Shown in pieces: positions 1 through 11,917 of a stretch of DNA of 64,000 nucleotides; position 1 is the first letter of the stretch, and the number at the start of each line of letters is the position of its first letter. A program made the position numbers and the translations under genes. The DNA lies in NCBI RefSeq assembly GCF_022201045.2, contig NC_068556.1:4380001-4444000 (forward strand). Reading direction: 5' to 3'. The notes under the pieces are model-generated. The model ran no database searches and was not told where the DNA came from. It saw only the letters and a list, made by a program, of their open reading frames with translations. This DNA comes from Citrus sinensis (taxonomy: Eukaryota > Streptophyta > Magnoliopsida > Sapindales > Rutaceae).

Positions 1-395
1 CCAGCTGAGGTAAGAACAATGGAATGATGGATGGAGGTCATATTTAGACACAACATAAAGTTGAAAAGACAGTGAAATGGGATTTACTGACGATCTGATT
101 TGATGAGTTTATGTTGTTGGCGATCATGATTGCGTGCTTACTGTGAATGTTTCGCCTTAGCCTGTATATACGGATTCCATTGGTGGTTACAAGTTGTGTT
201 TTTAGGGTTAAGGAGTCACCATGCTTTAACTTGTCAACTGCAACATTCATGTTTTGAACCATCTTTATCCCCTTAAGATACCCTCCCTAGATTTTAGGCG
301 TGTGGCCTGTCTTCCTTTGAGTCTGACTGACTCAGTTGCCCCTCTCAGGAGTAATATATTTTATGTTGAAGTGAGGTCCTTCCCTAAGATAGGGT

Positions 396-516
396 ATAAT
401 TTATTGAAGTAAATGCTAAATGACTCTCCAAAACAGTTGCCACTTTGGTAATTATTTGGTCAATGACCAAATAGAACATTATGTTTTAAGCTCTCGTCCA
501 TGTACTTTCTTCTGCC
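396..516. repeat. Dispersed duplicate, copy 1 (partner at 4531-4700)
   Basis: Its first about 65 bases and its last about 25 bases match 4531-4700 closely. Copy 2 carries about 50 extra bases in the middle, so one copy has gained or lost sequence. No coding content is visible. Confidence 0.8.
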
Positions 517-623
517 GATCATGTATAGTGTCAAGAAAAGTAAGCAGGCGGGTCCTTTGCAATGGTCAAACAGAAAGTATATGCTGCTGGACACCTGTTT
601 TGCTTTTGTGTTTGGACGAAACT

Positions 624-637
624 AGAGAGAGAGAGAG

Positions 638-704
<67 letters not shown>
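624..704. repeat. Compound (AG)n(TA)n(AG)n microsatellite
   Basis: Uninterrupted AG dinucleotides run into about 18 TA units and then back into AG units. The open frames over it, with their Arg-Glu and Ile-Tyr runs, are artefacts of the repeat. Confidence 0.95.
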
Positions 705-3700
705 AAATGAAGGCATGTTGTCGAGTTATCAGGTTCGATCAGATTTGAAGTTGTCTCTTAGTAATATAACTGGAGTAATATTTCAGTTCCCAAATAATTT
801 TAAAGAGATTTCAATCCAAATAGCATTTTTCATTAGACATTAATTGGAATGGTTAAATAAATTATTCTACAACTTATAAAAATTTAACATAACATATTAA
901 TTAAGAATTTGAATTTAGTATAAAGTTGATCTGCACTCAACTCTTCATAATCTTCTATCATACTTTTATGTGTAGTAATATACGATTATCCAATAATTAT
1001 CAATTGTATCTTTTTGAAATGTTAGTAAAAAAATCAACTCAAACTGAATCCAAAACCATTAACTAATAACACACAAGTATAGGGTGGCAATTTGGGTACA
1101 ATTAGTTTATTTTATTCAATTCAAATCAAATCAAATAGATCTGGATTTGAAAAAATTGATTCATTTAATAATTGAATGGATTCGATTTCTTTTGTCAAAT
1201 AAACAAATCGAATTTGAGTTTGAGGTTACTAATACATTTATTTGTTTAGAATTTATTTAGTAAAAAAGTTATAAAGAAATCGAATATGAATTTATTTATT
1301 TAAGATTCGTTTATTATCCATTTAATTAAATTTCTTATTTCCCATTAAATTTTTATCCACAAATTTAAAAATTTGGAGGATACTTTTGAAATGATAAGCT
1401 ACGGCAATAATTATTTTTGTGAACAAATCAAGATTCAATTCGATTTATAATTAGTTTGGGTCCTGCTACTTTACAACTGGTGTTTGGTACCCCTATTTTG
1501 TCATTTAGTGATTTAATCATTAAAGTTAACCAAAGAGTTGCATAACGGCCCGGATGTGTTTGGATGGTTATTAACATTGTTATCCCTGGTATTTACTGAA
1601 AAATAAGAAAAGGAAAAGGTTTCTAAATGTTGACATATGTATCCGGATTGTTTCAATTTTTTTTTAGCACTTAAATCTATTGACTTAGTTTGACTGTTAG
1701 AATGAGTATCAATGTATCGATAATAATGTATTCTCATGTAAAAATTTCAAAATACATGAAAAAAATTAACATGTATTAATAAATATTTTTATAACATAAT
1801 ATCTATCTAATATACAATAAATTATTTGAATTCATCAATCAAAATAGAATACATAATAAAAATATATTAATTTGTTAATAATAATAATATATGACCAAAA
1901 TAAACATGTATATACCTAAATTAAATGTTTTCAATGATATTATCAATGAACAAGTTGCGTAATTCCTAAGGTACATTTAATTTTTATTTATTTTAATATT
2001 AATATCTTCATACGTACGATAACCGAATTTTATTTCTATTCTTTCTTTATTTCTATTTAGTAGTTTAGCACCCATGAACTTTATCTTCTTTTTTTTTCTT
2101 GTTTTCATAAACTCTGACCTAATAAAATACTTTTAATTAAAACCATCATATTTTAAAAATAGATTTTTTCATTGACAATAATCCTGCTATTGATTCTTTG
2201 GTCTATGTAGTAGTCTGATTTAAAATTATTGAATAAAGATTCATGGCTTTTAAAATTTTATTATTTATAAAATTACCATTCGTGTTCTCTAAAATTCTTG
2301 AACTAAACCTTTTCTTGGGAACATTTTCTTCGAATTTATATATTTCTATGTTAAATAAAGGACAACAAAGGTAGAGAATAAATAGTTTTAAATTATAGAT
2401 GTTTATCCTTTGTTCTTAGTAGTAATTTAATGAATGGGTATTTTTATAATATAAATGATTTAATTATAGTATGAGGTTATTTGAACCCACAAAATTACTC
2501 TCTACACCCAATTACTCAAGAAACCTATAGCATAAATTTAAAAATTAAAATTTGACTATATACACCCCCATAATACCAAAAATAACCCCAATTTAATTTA
2601 TTTTTTGAATAATAAAATTATTTTCTTCTGCTTTTTTATCAAAATTAATCTTTTATGGATTGGATAATCTTACAAATTGTGGACAATAAAGATGAACAAA
2701 AAAAATGCTTTATGAATATTATTTGTTTACGATGAAATTATGTTTAGCTTAAAAGAAATTTTGAACTTAAATTAGGATAAGAATAAAAGAAAAATATAAT
2801 TAATGAAGTATATATCTTATCCCTAATAGTAAATTATTTCATCTGTATTTTAGTAATAGAAATTTTAATTAAAAAATAGGTGTAAAAAATATTTTGAAGT
2901 CAAATAACCTAATCTTAATTAAAATGAGGTACTATGAGTATTTTTAAGATTTAAATATCCACAACCCTTAATTTATTCTTTGTAAGGGTAAAGTTCAGTT
3001 AATGCTCAGCTCAATTGTATATGTATAAAAAATTAAAAATGAACAGAACTTGAGTGTCAAAATTTAGAAATATTATTTAGTTTTTTTAATTTTTTTAAAA
3101 AATATATTGTAGTTCAATTAAACAGTAAAAAAGACAAAACAAACGGTTATTTACCCCACTGGTAACCTAGTTTTGTTCAATTTGATAATTGAAAAGAAAA
3201 TGAAAAAAAAAAACATGTGCAATCCAAGAATTTGATAAGAGAAAAGAAATTAAAAAGAGTTGTACAATATATTTTGGTACCAAGTTCTCAAATTTTGTTT
3301 AGATCAGATGAGTTCTGTTTAAAATACAGCTTTATTAGTTAATTATAAATAAATCTCTTTCTTCATATCTAACGGTCCAAAAGTAATGTTAAATGGAGAA
3401 AATCAGGTTGATTATGAAGGAGAGTTGAAGAAAAATGGGAAAAAATTACCGTTATATTTATAACTAAAGTGTAAATAAGAAAGAATACAAGGGATTCCAT
3501 AAAAAAAAGACAAAAGAGGGGTACGGCGTCACAGGGGTACCGAAGCTTTGCCCTTAGTTTTGCATAAACAAATTGTAAATACATCTAAATCCATTTCAGT
3601 TTATTTAATTTTGTACAAGAATCAAATTAAACGAATATTTATTTAATAAACGAATCTAATTTGAAGCCTAAGATTATAATTTGTTTAATAAATTCATCAA

Positions 3701-3904
3701 ATTTTAATTTTATTTATTTATGATCTTATTCGTGCATTTGTTTTGCCATCCCTGCACATAATTTTTCAAAAATTACTTTAAAAAAATGTAGTATTATTGT
3801 TGTTCACTTCATTTGGCTTTCAAATCGGATCACATTTATTTATATATTTTACCAATTCTGTAGAGGAGGAACTGTCAATTAAAAAGTTGCAAATTACTAC
3901 CAAC

Positions 3905-4121
3905 AAAGTGTTGGCTTCACTGGCAATGGAGTTCCCTTAAGTGGCTTGATTGTGTTTGCTCCCCAGTTCGAGTCGCAAGGAAGTCGCCTTTGTTGGGAGA
4001 ACTTGTGCCTCTCGGTTCGAGCGGGAACTTATAGTATGGGTTGTGGTGCGGGCTTAAAGGTGCCTCCCACAGTTGGGGTCCTCTCCAGGATATCTCGTGG
4101 TCAAAACTAAAAAAAAAAATT
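3905..4121 (+). mobile_element. SINE-like element (candidate)
   Basis: This GC-richer island in AT-rich DNA has a box-A-like TGGCTTCACTGG, two box-B-like words (AGTTCGAGTCG near 3966 and GGTTCGAGCGG near 4015) and an A-rich tail at 4108-4119. That arrangement suits a tRNA-derived SINE. I could not find a convincing target-site duplication, and a LINE 3' end is an alternative. Confidence 0.4.
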
Positions 4122-4530
4122 ACAAATTGCTTGTATAACTATAATATTGGTAAAAGACAACGAGATTCACACGACATTTGATTGAGGGCTGCTGCAAATT
4201 AAACAAATTTAAGGGCAAATGTAAACAACCGCCGGCTCTCCAATGTGAATGCTTCATCCCTACCAAATCACACGAAAAATATAATTGTTGGGGGAGGATT
4301 TATTCTATTTGTAGGTTTAAATAATGCTCTTTTACTAATTATTGTGACATGACAACTCAAAATAATAATAATAACACTTAAATATAAATAAATAAAATAA
4401 AATAAAACAAAAAAGGAGCTAACTTTACCGACTTTTGACTGTTTTCAAAAATTTTCAAATTTATTATTTTATTTGAGAAAAAAAATTTAAAAGTGCTGGA
4501 GGCCGCATTCCTGTGAATGCATGATGCATC

Positions 4531-4700
4531 ATAATTTATTGAAGTAAATGCTAGATGACTCACCAAAAAAGTTGCCACTTTGGTAATTAATTTTGACAAA
4601 AGTTCGTCAATCAACTTCTGCAATTGACCCAAACTGTTATTGGGTCACATGCATAGAACATTGTGTTTTAGGAAAAGCCCTCGTCCATGTACTTTCTGCC
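4531..4700. repeat. Dispersed duplicate, copy 2 (partner at 396-516)
   Basis: This is the longer partner of the segment at 396-516, in the same orientation about 4.1 kb away. Both end with the same stretch around CTCGTCCATGTACTTTCT. Confidence 0.8.
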
Positions 4701-5912
4701 TTACTGTTCTTTCGTTTTGTTGGGTAAACGGAACTGTTTGATAAAATGAACTATGTGCTCGATGAATTGTCTCGGTGACGGTGAGGATCTATCTATCAAG
4801 CTTCATGGTCAAGTTGAATAAACAGGTCAAACGCAAATGAATGACTCAGCATTTGATCAGGAATGCTCGGGAGCAACGAGCAATGAAAGATAAGCTAAAT
4901 GGTAATGGTCGAATGAAGACAAATAGAGCTGTACTCGTTGAAAGGACAATTACAGCAAACGTTGGATCAAAGTTATAGTAGCTTTAGGATCAAAGTTCTC
5001 GCCTATTCAAACTATAACTTCCCTTGTTTGGTATCCTTGAGCTGCTGGGAACTTTGAAAGTGCCCAACTAGTCAACAATAGCTGTACACTGTTCATCTTG
5101 CTCTTCTGGACGCTGAGACTTGAATTAATAACGAGTAAGAAAATCAACTACATAGAGCCCAAAAATAATTAATATCTTCACGCAGAGAAAATGGTTTTGC
5201 TTGCCCAAAAACAGAATTAGGGGAAGTTTATAGTATATTTTTCTGATTCTACCACTGGACAATTATCAAATTAATCAAGAGCGGGAGCTTGATGGTTTTG
5301 GGCAAAAAAAAAAAAAATTTTGATTTCCCTTCTCTAATCTTGAAAAACTTTGTTTAACAAAAAGAATGTCAAGGTGACATAATTATTCTTCTGTGTAAAA
5401 AGCTTTTCACTTTCACTTCTTGAAAGCTTGTAAAAGTTACCAACTACCATGTCAAAAGGAATCAATCAAAACGCAACATCAAACTAGACACAAACTAGAA
5501 ACGATCGGATTGGTATACTTTCCAAATCATATGCTATAATTTATTCTTTGGATTCTCGACATACATCATACTGGTAAACGACCAAGAAATTTTTTTATAT
5601 GTGATAGGTACTTTTTTGGCACCGTGTCAAATTTAAATTTCCCAATTTTTCCTTAAGCATAATCCTTTTCATTAAGACCACCTGTAGCTTTAATTGAGAT
5701 ACGGGTTTGAAAAATTGCGATCACATTAATATTTTGACAAATAAAGCTATCATCAAATATGGGCACGTACATATGGTCAAATTGTAAAAAATCAGCTTTA
5801 TTCATTTTATTCGACACACCGTAGAAAGAAAAAAACAATCTGCATAGCAACAATCATATAACACAAAAATGAATCATGTCTCAAAAGTCTCACTAACTCT
5901 ATACCGCCATGT

Positions 5913-7237
5913 CTAATACAATAAACCCGCAACAATAACAAGGAAACTCGTAAATAAGCTAGCAGCGCCTAGAGACTTAGCGGAACTATTAGGCGGAGGA
6001 GGTGCGGTACCGCCTCCCGGAGATTGTGGTGGAGGATTGGTTGTAGTAGAAGGAGGAGTGGCTGTGGGTGATGGCGGCGAGGCACTGGGCGCAGTGCTGC
6101 TGCCTCCGGTGACGTTAACGGCGAGCTTTTGGCCCGCAGAGCAGTGGCCGGGGACAGTGCAAAAGAAGTAGTGTTCCCCAGCGGTTCTGAGAGTGATTCT
6201 TGTTGGTGGGTTTGTAGACTTAGAAATAGTGGAGCTAGAATTGCACGAATCGTACGCTGCCTTGGTCACCTCGACAACATCATGTACACGAGCCGGATAG
6301 TTGAAAACTGCATTAAATTACAAAGAAAGATTTAGTTGCTTATTAACCTGTTTATAATTAAGCGCAAAATTGATAAAGAAGAGTTTTAATTAGTAGTACT
6401 TGGCAGTAGTTAGTTACCTAGAATGTCTCCGACCGAAAAGTTGTTGTTGCGAGCCCAATTCTGGTAACCCACAGAAGCGTTGGGAGGGACAGTCCATCCT
6501 AGAGCACCTCCAACAACATGAGTCGCTGGCTGTCTTGTGGGAGCTGGTGTTGGTGCTGATCTCGGTGTTGGTGTTGGTGCTGATGCTGGTGCTGGCGTAG
6601 GTGTTGTTGCTGGTTCTGGTGCTGGTGCTGGTGCCGGTGTCGGTGTCCGTGCTGGTGCAGGAACCGGAGAGGGAGTACTACCGCTGGGCTGAGGGGCCGG
6701 AGAAGAAGGTTGGGGAGCAGGAGAAGATCCCCTGGCGCTAACGTTGATGGCTAATTTCTGACCGCCGAGGCAGTGGCCTGGAAATGAGCAAATGAAGTAG
6801 TGTGGCCCAGAAGCTGTAAGAGTAACACTCGCAGGGCTATTTGTGGTTCTGGATAGGGGACTAGTGGTGTTGCATGCATTGAATGATGATTGTGTTACTC
6901 GAGTAACATCATGGTTTCCAGCGGCAAAGTTAAACACTGAAAAAGTAAAAAAGAAAAAAGAAAACAAGCACAAGAACACATCAATATCAGAAATAAGCTC
7001 AGCTCTATCCATATAGCACGCATTTTGGTTGAACCGTGCAGAGTTTTAGAAGGCAAAATTACCAAGAGTGTCACCGACGGTGAAGGTCTGGTTTGCAGCC
7101 CAGTTAGAGTAAGTAGCAGGACCATTAGGAGGAACAATCCAGCCTAGTGCATCACCCACCACATGCCTTGTCTGTGCCGTCGAGCTCTGTACTAGAGCTG
7201 CTATTGCAATCGCTGCAAGAAAAAATCTGTTAAACAT
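5913..7237 (-). CDS. Two-domain stellacyanin-like phytocyanin (blue copper protein)
   Basis: Three exons join cleanly: 7063-7237, 6418-6936 and 5913-6307, both introns in phase 1, giving 362 residues. A signal peptide (about 1-21) leads to cupredoxin domain 1 (about 22-124), a Pro/Ala/Thr-rich linker (about 125-196), cupredoxin domain 2 (about 197-297), a Pro-rich tail and a hydrophobic C-terminus typical of a GPI signal. Type-1 copper ligands are complete in both domains: His67, Cys108, His113, Gln118 and His240, Cys281, His286, Gln291. The axial Gln marks the stellacyanin type. Disulphide pairs Cys80-Cys114 and Cys253-Cys287 are expected. The family is extracellular and binds one copper for electron transfer, with uncertain substrates. 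Both domains share the intron after the GDxL motif, which suggests fusion of two neighbouring two-exon genes. The arabinogalactan-like linker is probably O-glycosylated. Confidence 0.9.
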
Positions 7238-7345
7238 TGTTTTGTTTGTGTTCTTTAAGGCCGGGGTCGCCCCTGTTCTGTTCTCTCTGTTTTCGTGTCC
7301 TGTTTTCTCTTTGCAAAGTGTATAGGTTGTGTGTCCTCTGCTTTG

Positions 7346-7352
7346 TATTTAT
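7346..7352 (-). promoter_or_regulatory. TATA-like box of the two-domain phytocyanin gene
   Basis: ATAAATA on the minus strand lies about 110 bases upstream of the ATG at 7235-7237, a normal plant spacing once a short 5' UTR is allowed for. The assignment rests only on sequence and position. Confidence 0.4.
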
Positions 7353-9461
7353 GGAGAAAGCCCAGGGAGGGTTGTCTATCAGACTTTCAAGCTTGTTGAC
7401 TGTCGAGTTGGGACGTTGGATGAAAGACACGTGTTTGATTCTGGACGATCTGATGAACTCCCCGGTATTGGTGGAGTGTGGGGTTGGGCTGTTTCTACTT
7501 CTACATAGGCTGCGATGATACACGGGGGCTTCGAGATTTTCACGGCAAAGCCGCGTGAGAATGCACCAAACATGGTGACTTTGGGGGCGTTTACGGGTCA
7601 ATTTTTTGTTTTGTTATGTGAAGTCTTTGCATTTATCTTTTTTTTTTTTAACTAATATATAATTTAAAAGTTTGATTCAAAAAGAATAATGGACAAAGAT
7701 GCACTACGGAGATGGTTCCACGAAGGTTAGGTGAATGTGCGACATGTGAAGTCAATGAGAATAAAGATTTGCGTAATGTTATTAAATTATTATTATTATT
7801 ATTATATCAACTTACTTCTCATGCAATTCAAGTGTTTTTAATCAGGCGTTTTGAGTTGACAAGTCAAAGTTGTGTTAATATCAAAATTCTGGAAGTCTCA
7901 ATTTGGGTTCTTGAGTTGGCTCGATGCATTCGGACTAAGAAGACTTATAAATCTTATTTTACGTGAGCTCTTTTCACCGAATTTTCACTAGAATCCTGAT
8001 TAAACTAATTGGGTGGTTTTCACGAGATCTAGTTCTATTGGATTCAAATGAAAAAATTTATATTTGTGGGGGATTGGTTAAGTTGGGTTTAGGTATCTTT
8101 TTCTAATATCTTAGGGTAAGTGGTTTAACTGAAGTAATTTGAGTGATGAACTGAGGTGGATAGCAAGTTGATGAGATGGTGATATGAGGTGAATAATATA
8201 AAGAGCTTAGTAGACATTTTTTGAGTTAATTTAAGGAGTTGATATGCAAAGCTCAAGTGAGCTGGTATCTCATATAAGTTTAAAGAATACTCAATATATC
8301 TATGATAGCTCAGGTGATGGCATGTATGAAATACAATCTGGTCATCAATATCATCGTAATAAGTAAAAATAAAAATTAATAGAAAGAAAACATGACATTT
8401 TACATGGATCAGTCCTTTGGCTTACGTTCACAAAAGTAACTCATCTCTAATCTAGTATGTAAATGAAGTATTGTATAATTCTTTTTATGATATGAGCAAA
8501 TCCTCATTAAAGGTTATTTATGATGGATAATTACACAAGAGAGATCGAGGGCTTAGTGTAGATAAGAGAGTTCTTTAAATGAAAAATAAGGGGGAGCTCG
8601 TTTTAGGAGGTGAGATGATATTCTTTCATTAGTTCATGAAAATGAAGATATCCGAAAAATGATGGAAGAGGAAGGAAGAGAGAATAAAAATAAAAATAAA
8701 AATAAAAAGGGAATCCAGTCTATGTGCCTTAGGTCGGTGTACATATAGGTTAAGTGCCTCTGAGACAGAGATACTTTCATCTTTTGGATCATGTGGTGCC
8801 AGTTTAGTGCTTGGATTCTCTTTAGTTGTTGATTTTCTTTTTGTTTTTAGGATAATAATTTTCTTTTACAAGATAAAAGGCGTCTTGAGTTTGTTTTTAG
8901 GGTACTTTTTTGGATGATTAATTTTGTTTTTTTTCATAGGTCAACATTAGTCACACCCTAAAAGCTTATTATACAGTTTTAGTTACCGCCAGGGATTAAA
9001 CATTAATTATGAACAGTGATACGTGCATAAAGAATAAAAAATTTCAATATAAGATAAAAGAATTTCATTATAACCCTTATTAGATAAAAAAAAAAATTCA
9101 TCATAACCCTTACCTCATCATTGAGGTTAAAAGATCAAGTTAACTAATGCAGTTTTGAGAACAGAATTTCTTTTCATTTAAAAATAGGCCACTCCATTTT
9201 TTGGATCGAATTTACGGGAAGAGCTTCAAATAGCCTTTATCAAGGCAATTGTGATATCAGGATAGTAGAAATTTAGTAGTAAATATTAAAGAAAAGAGAT
9301 ATCTATTATGTGATCAGAGTGAAACTCCACCTACCTAATTATTCTTATTCAAATTAAATGATGAACTCAAAGGGAAATTAAACACTCATAAATCAGATAG
9401 TTAATCATATATAAATCGGCAAATATAATCAAATAAAATTAACCGAAAAGCAACAGTAATA

Positions 9462-9480
9462 CCCCCCCCCCCCCCCCCCC
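9462..9480. repeat. Poly(C) tract, 19 bases
   Basis: An uninterrupted C run lies about 28 bases beyond the stop codon of the GNAT gene, so in that gene's RNA it would be a G run in the 3' UTR. Confidence 0.9.
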
Positions 9481-9507
9481 ATCTTCTCTTTTCTTTTTAA
9501 CATATAA

Positions 9508-10083
9508 TCAAATCTTGTGATCAGTAGACAGAAGACTAAACATGACAACATCTGTAGCTTTTCCCTTGAGAGTTATATACTTTCGAAGAACACCTTCTCT
9601 CTTGAATCCAGCCTTCTGAAGCACTTTCTGAGAGGCCAAGTTATCAACATCTACCGTAGCCTCAAGTCTCTGCAAATGTGGCCACTCGTCAAATATAATA
9701 CCAGTCACCATTTTCACAGCCCTTGTTGCAATCCCTTTGCCCCAGTACTTTGATGCCACGACGTAGCCAAGTATAGCTCTACATTTGTTACAATCACCTG
9801 AGTTTGGAGTTACTAAAATGGCACCAATTGGTTTGTTACCAAGGCATATTGCTTTGAACCACGGGTGGTTGTTAATTACTTTATTTTTGAAGAAGTTGAT
9901 GCCATCCTCTGATTCCCATGTGCAAAAACGAGTTACTTGATCATCACTAGCCCACAGCATGGAATCCTCAACGTCTGAAAGATCAAAAGGTCTAAGAGAG
10001 ATGCTGGACAAGTCGCCGTCGCCGTCGCCATCGCCATCGCCGTCGCTTGCTTTTAAGTTTGATTCGAAAGAAATATCCCCCAT
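9508..10083 (-). CDS. GNAT-family N-acetyltransferase (RimJ-like)
   Basis: A single intronless frame of 191 residues starts at the ATG at 10081-10083. The fold is the GCN5-related acetyltransferase type (Acetyltransf_3). The acetyl-CoA-binding loop is visible as YWGKGIAT (113-120), after the strand ending in GYVV (106-109). The later NLASQKVLQKAGF motif is the usual helix and turn near the end of the domain. The N-terminus carries an unusual Asp-Gly run (residues 14-24) encoded by a hexanucleotide repeat. Plants have several close paralogues of this size, often intronless and of unknown substrate. They should transfer acetyl groups to an amine, but I cannot say which. It sits alone between two phytocyanin genes and shows no functional link to them. 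Confidence 0.88.
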   Translation of the reverse strand: MGDISFESNLKASDGDGDGDGDGDLSSISLRPFDLSDVEDSMLWASDDQVTRFCTWESEDGINFFKNKVINNHPWFKAICLGNKPIGAILVTPNSGDCNKCRAILGYVVASKYWGKGIATRAVKMVTGIIFDEWPHLQRLEATVDVDNLASQKVLQKAGFKREGVLRKYITLKGKATDVVMFSLLSTDHKI

Positions 10084-11309
10084 GCGACTAATTTACTAAG
10101 TTAGCTAAACAGCTGCTATTGATGGTTGATGATTAGCTAAAAGAAAAGCAGAAAGTCATAATAAGAAATTGCTAATAACAATAATACATTATAAATATAT
10201 ATTTTATTTTATTCTTTAAGCATAAGAACCCTGAATAATTAATTCATAATAAACAAAAATATGTTGCTTGGATACTGGTGACCTAATTTGATTAGTTAGA
10301 GGAAAATCCCTTCGTTCAAGAAATCGACAAGAATCTCCCATTAGCTTTTTAAAAATCATACAAATATTTTTGTTTATTAAATTCATTCAACTTACATATA
10401 TTTTGCATCTATGTGAAAATTAATCGCTCTTGGTGTAAAATGATCAATATATATACTTTATATAGTGAATAAACTCAAACGAATCATAGAGGGGCTTGGT
10501 TTTCTTGTGTATTGTACTATCTTTGATTAACCATTAATAATAAGTTACTTCTTCTTCTTCTTATTATTATTAGAGTTTCTGAGGTGCATATGCTAAAATG
10601 CATATTTTGTGCAAACAAAGCTGAAAGACAAGAAATTAAAACTTAGATTCCAATGCTTTATTTTTTGTGTTATAGTGTTTGGGATTTTCTTTTTATCTTT
10701 TAACTCCGTCCACATTAAATTCATATTCTAGTATCTAACACACACACACAAAAATGCATATATCTGCATGAAATTTGAAGCAGATTTAGGGTCTTACAAC
10801 TATGTAAAAGTCTTTCACTCTATTGTAAAAGTATCTCACGCCATTATGAAACGCCAAATCTACACAAAAACTTGTACAAGCCCTTGCATGAGAGAAGGAT
10901 TCTATATATATAAAATAATTTTCCAATGAGAGATCATTTAAGTTATTAAAGAAAAGGATAAGTTAAAAGACAAGAAATATAGACACTCCAAAACAATACA
11001 GACAAAATACATTGCATGTGAGTATGTGTTTTGTTGTCTTTTAATTTATTTCTTACTTTAATAATTTAGTAGATCCTTATTAGATAATGACTATATTTGT
11101 ATATGTATATCCATTGGCTTCAATGGGAATTCAACACTTTGACTAAAGTATGAGACCCCTTATTAGAACCTCACTATTCACATAATTACATTATTATCAT
11201 AGATGAGTTTACAACATTGTAAAAGTCTATTTAAGACATTGTGAATTTGTACTGAATTCCAAACTTTAGCTTTGGAATGAAAAATATCTATATATATATA
11301 TATAGATTT
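10084..11309. other. Intergenic region between the GNAT gene and the viral insertion
   Basis: AT-rich DNA with no convincing frame. It includes the presumed GNAT promoter (AT-rich, TATA-like words near 10190-10204) and short TA and CA repeats. Confidence 0.5.
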
Positions 11310-11611
11310 AATAAATAGCTATATATAGATTTAAACTATCCATTTAAATGTATTTAATCAACAATCATACATTTAAATGTTTGAAATGTTGATCAATTGA
11401 GTTCGAAAAAATCAACACGTCATCAATATAAACAATGCAAAAATCAGAATAAGGATTATAAATAAATAACTATATATAGATTTAAACTATCCATTTAAAT
11501 GTATTTAATCAACAATCATACATTTAAATGTTTGAAATGTTGATCAATTGAGTTCGAAAAAATCAACACGTCATCAATATAAACAATGCAAAAATCAGAA
11601 TAAGGATTATA
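11310..11611 (-). repeat. 151-bp tandem duplication inside the RT fragment
   Basis: Two head-to-tail copies, 11310-11460 and 11461-11611, differ by about one base by eye. Each includes the RT active-site YIDD coding sequence. The duplication marks the truncated 3' end of the viral copy. Confidence 0.93.
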
Positions 11612-11917
11612 AATATCATTCATAATTCTTTGAAATTCTGAGGGTGCATTCTTTAAACCAAAGGGCATAACAGTCCATTCATACTGTCCAAATGGAACAG
11701 TAAAAACAGTTTTGTAACGGTCTTTTGGATGGATTTGAATTTGCCAAAAACCAGACTTCATGTCAAATTTTGAAAAGATAAGAGCAAAACATAATTTTTG
11801 AAGCAAATCTTTTTTATTAGGTATGTGATACCTAATCTATTTTAAAGCTTTATTCAAAGGTTTATAATTTATTACAAGTCTCGGTATGCCTCTTTCAATT
11901 TCCACAAAAAAGTGATT
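11461..11917 (-). pseudogene. Pararetroviral reverse transcriptase fragment
   Basis: RT similarity begins abruptly near 11917 and runs to the tandem duplication. Visible hallmarks are the FDMKSGFWQI block, the MPFGLKNAP block and the YIDD active site followed by a conserved LIFS. A TAG stop at 11837-11839 interrupts the frame, and the sequence upstream of it is in a different frame from the coat-protein segment. The N-terminal part of RT, the thumb/connection region and RNase H are missing, so no active polymerase can be made. Confidence 0.9.

Larger units (their letters stand above)
1..5912. other. AT-rich intergenic region, no gene recognised
   Basis: No open frame here looks like protein; the longest are low-complexity or lie in AT-rich sequence. 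The region holds an (AG)n(TA)n(AG)n microsatellite near 624-704, a pair of related segments at 396-516 and 4531-4700, and a SINE-like stretch near 3905-4121. The extreme left edge contains a splice-donor-like GTAAGA, but nothing supports an exon there. Confidence 0.6.
7238..9507. other. Intergenic region
   Basis: It holds the phytocyanin promoter at its left end, then AT-rich DNA without a recognisable gene. A short AAAAT repeat lies near 8685-8708 and a run of 19 C at 9462-9480, just past the end of the GNAT gene. Confidence 0.6.

Noticed and set aside
1-14. Possible exon end with donor GTAAGA at the left edge.
   Set aside because: Eight bases of putative exon cannot be tested, and no downstream acceptor with coding sequence was found.
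420-843. Open frames with Ile-Tyr and Arg-Glu runs on both strands.
   Set aside because: They come from the AG/TA microsatellite and have no protein-like sequence outside it.
1079-3756. A possible hAT-like element between TAGGGTGGCAA (about 1081) and TTGCCATCCCTG (about 3743).
   Set aside because: The ends resemble those of the element at 40810, but they are imperfect, the flanking bases do not match as a target duplication, and the arms inside do not align. They may be unrelated remnants.
6129-6600. Plus-strand frames inside the two-domain phytocyanin gene, including a Val-Leu-rich one.
   Set aside because: They are antisense shadows of the Pro/Ala linker and domain 2 exons.
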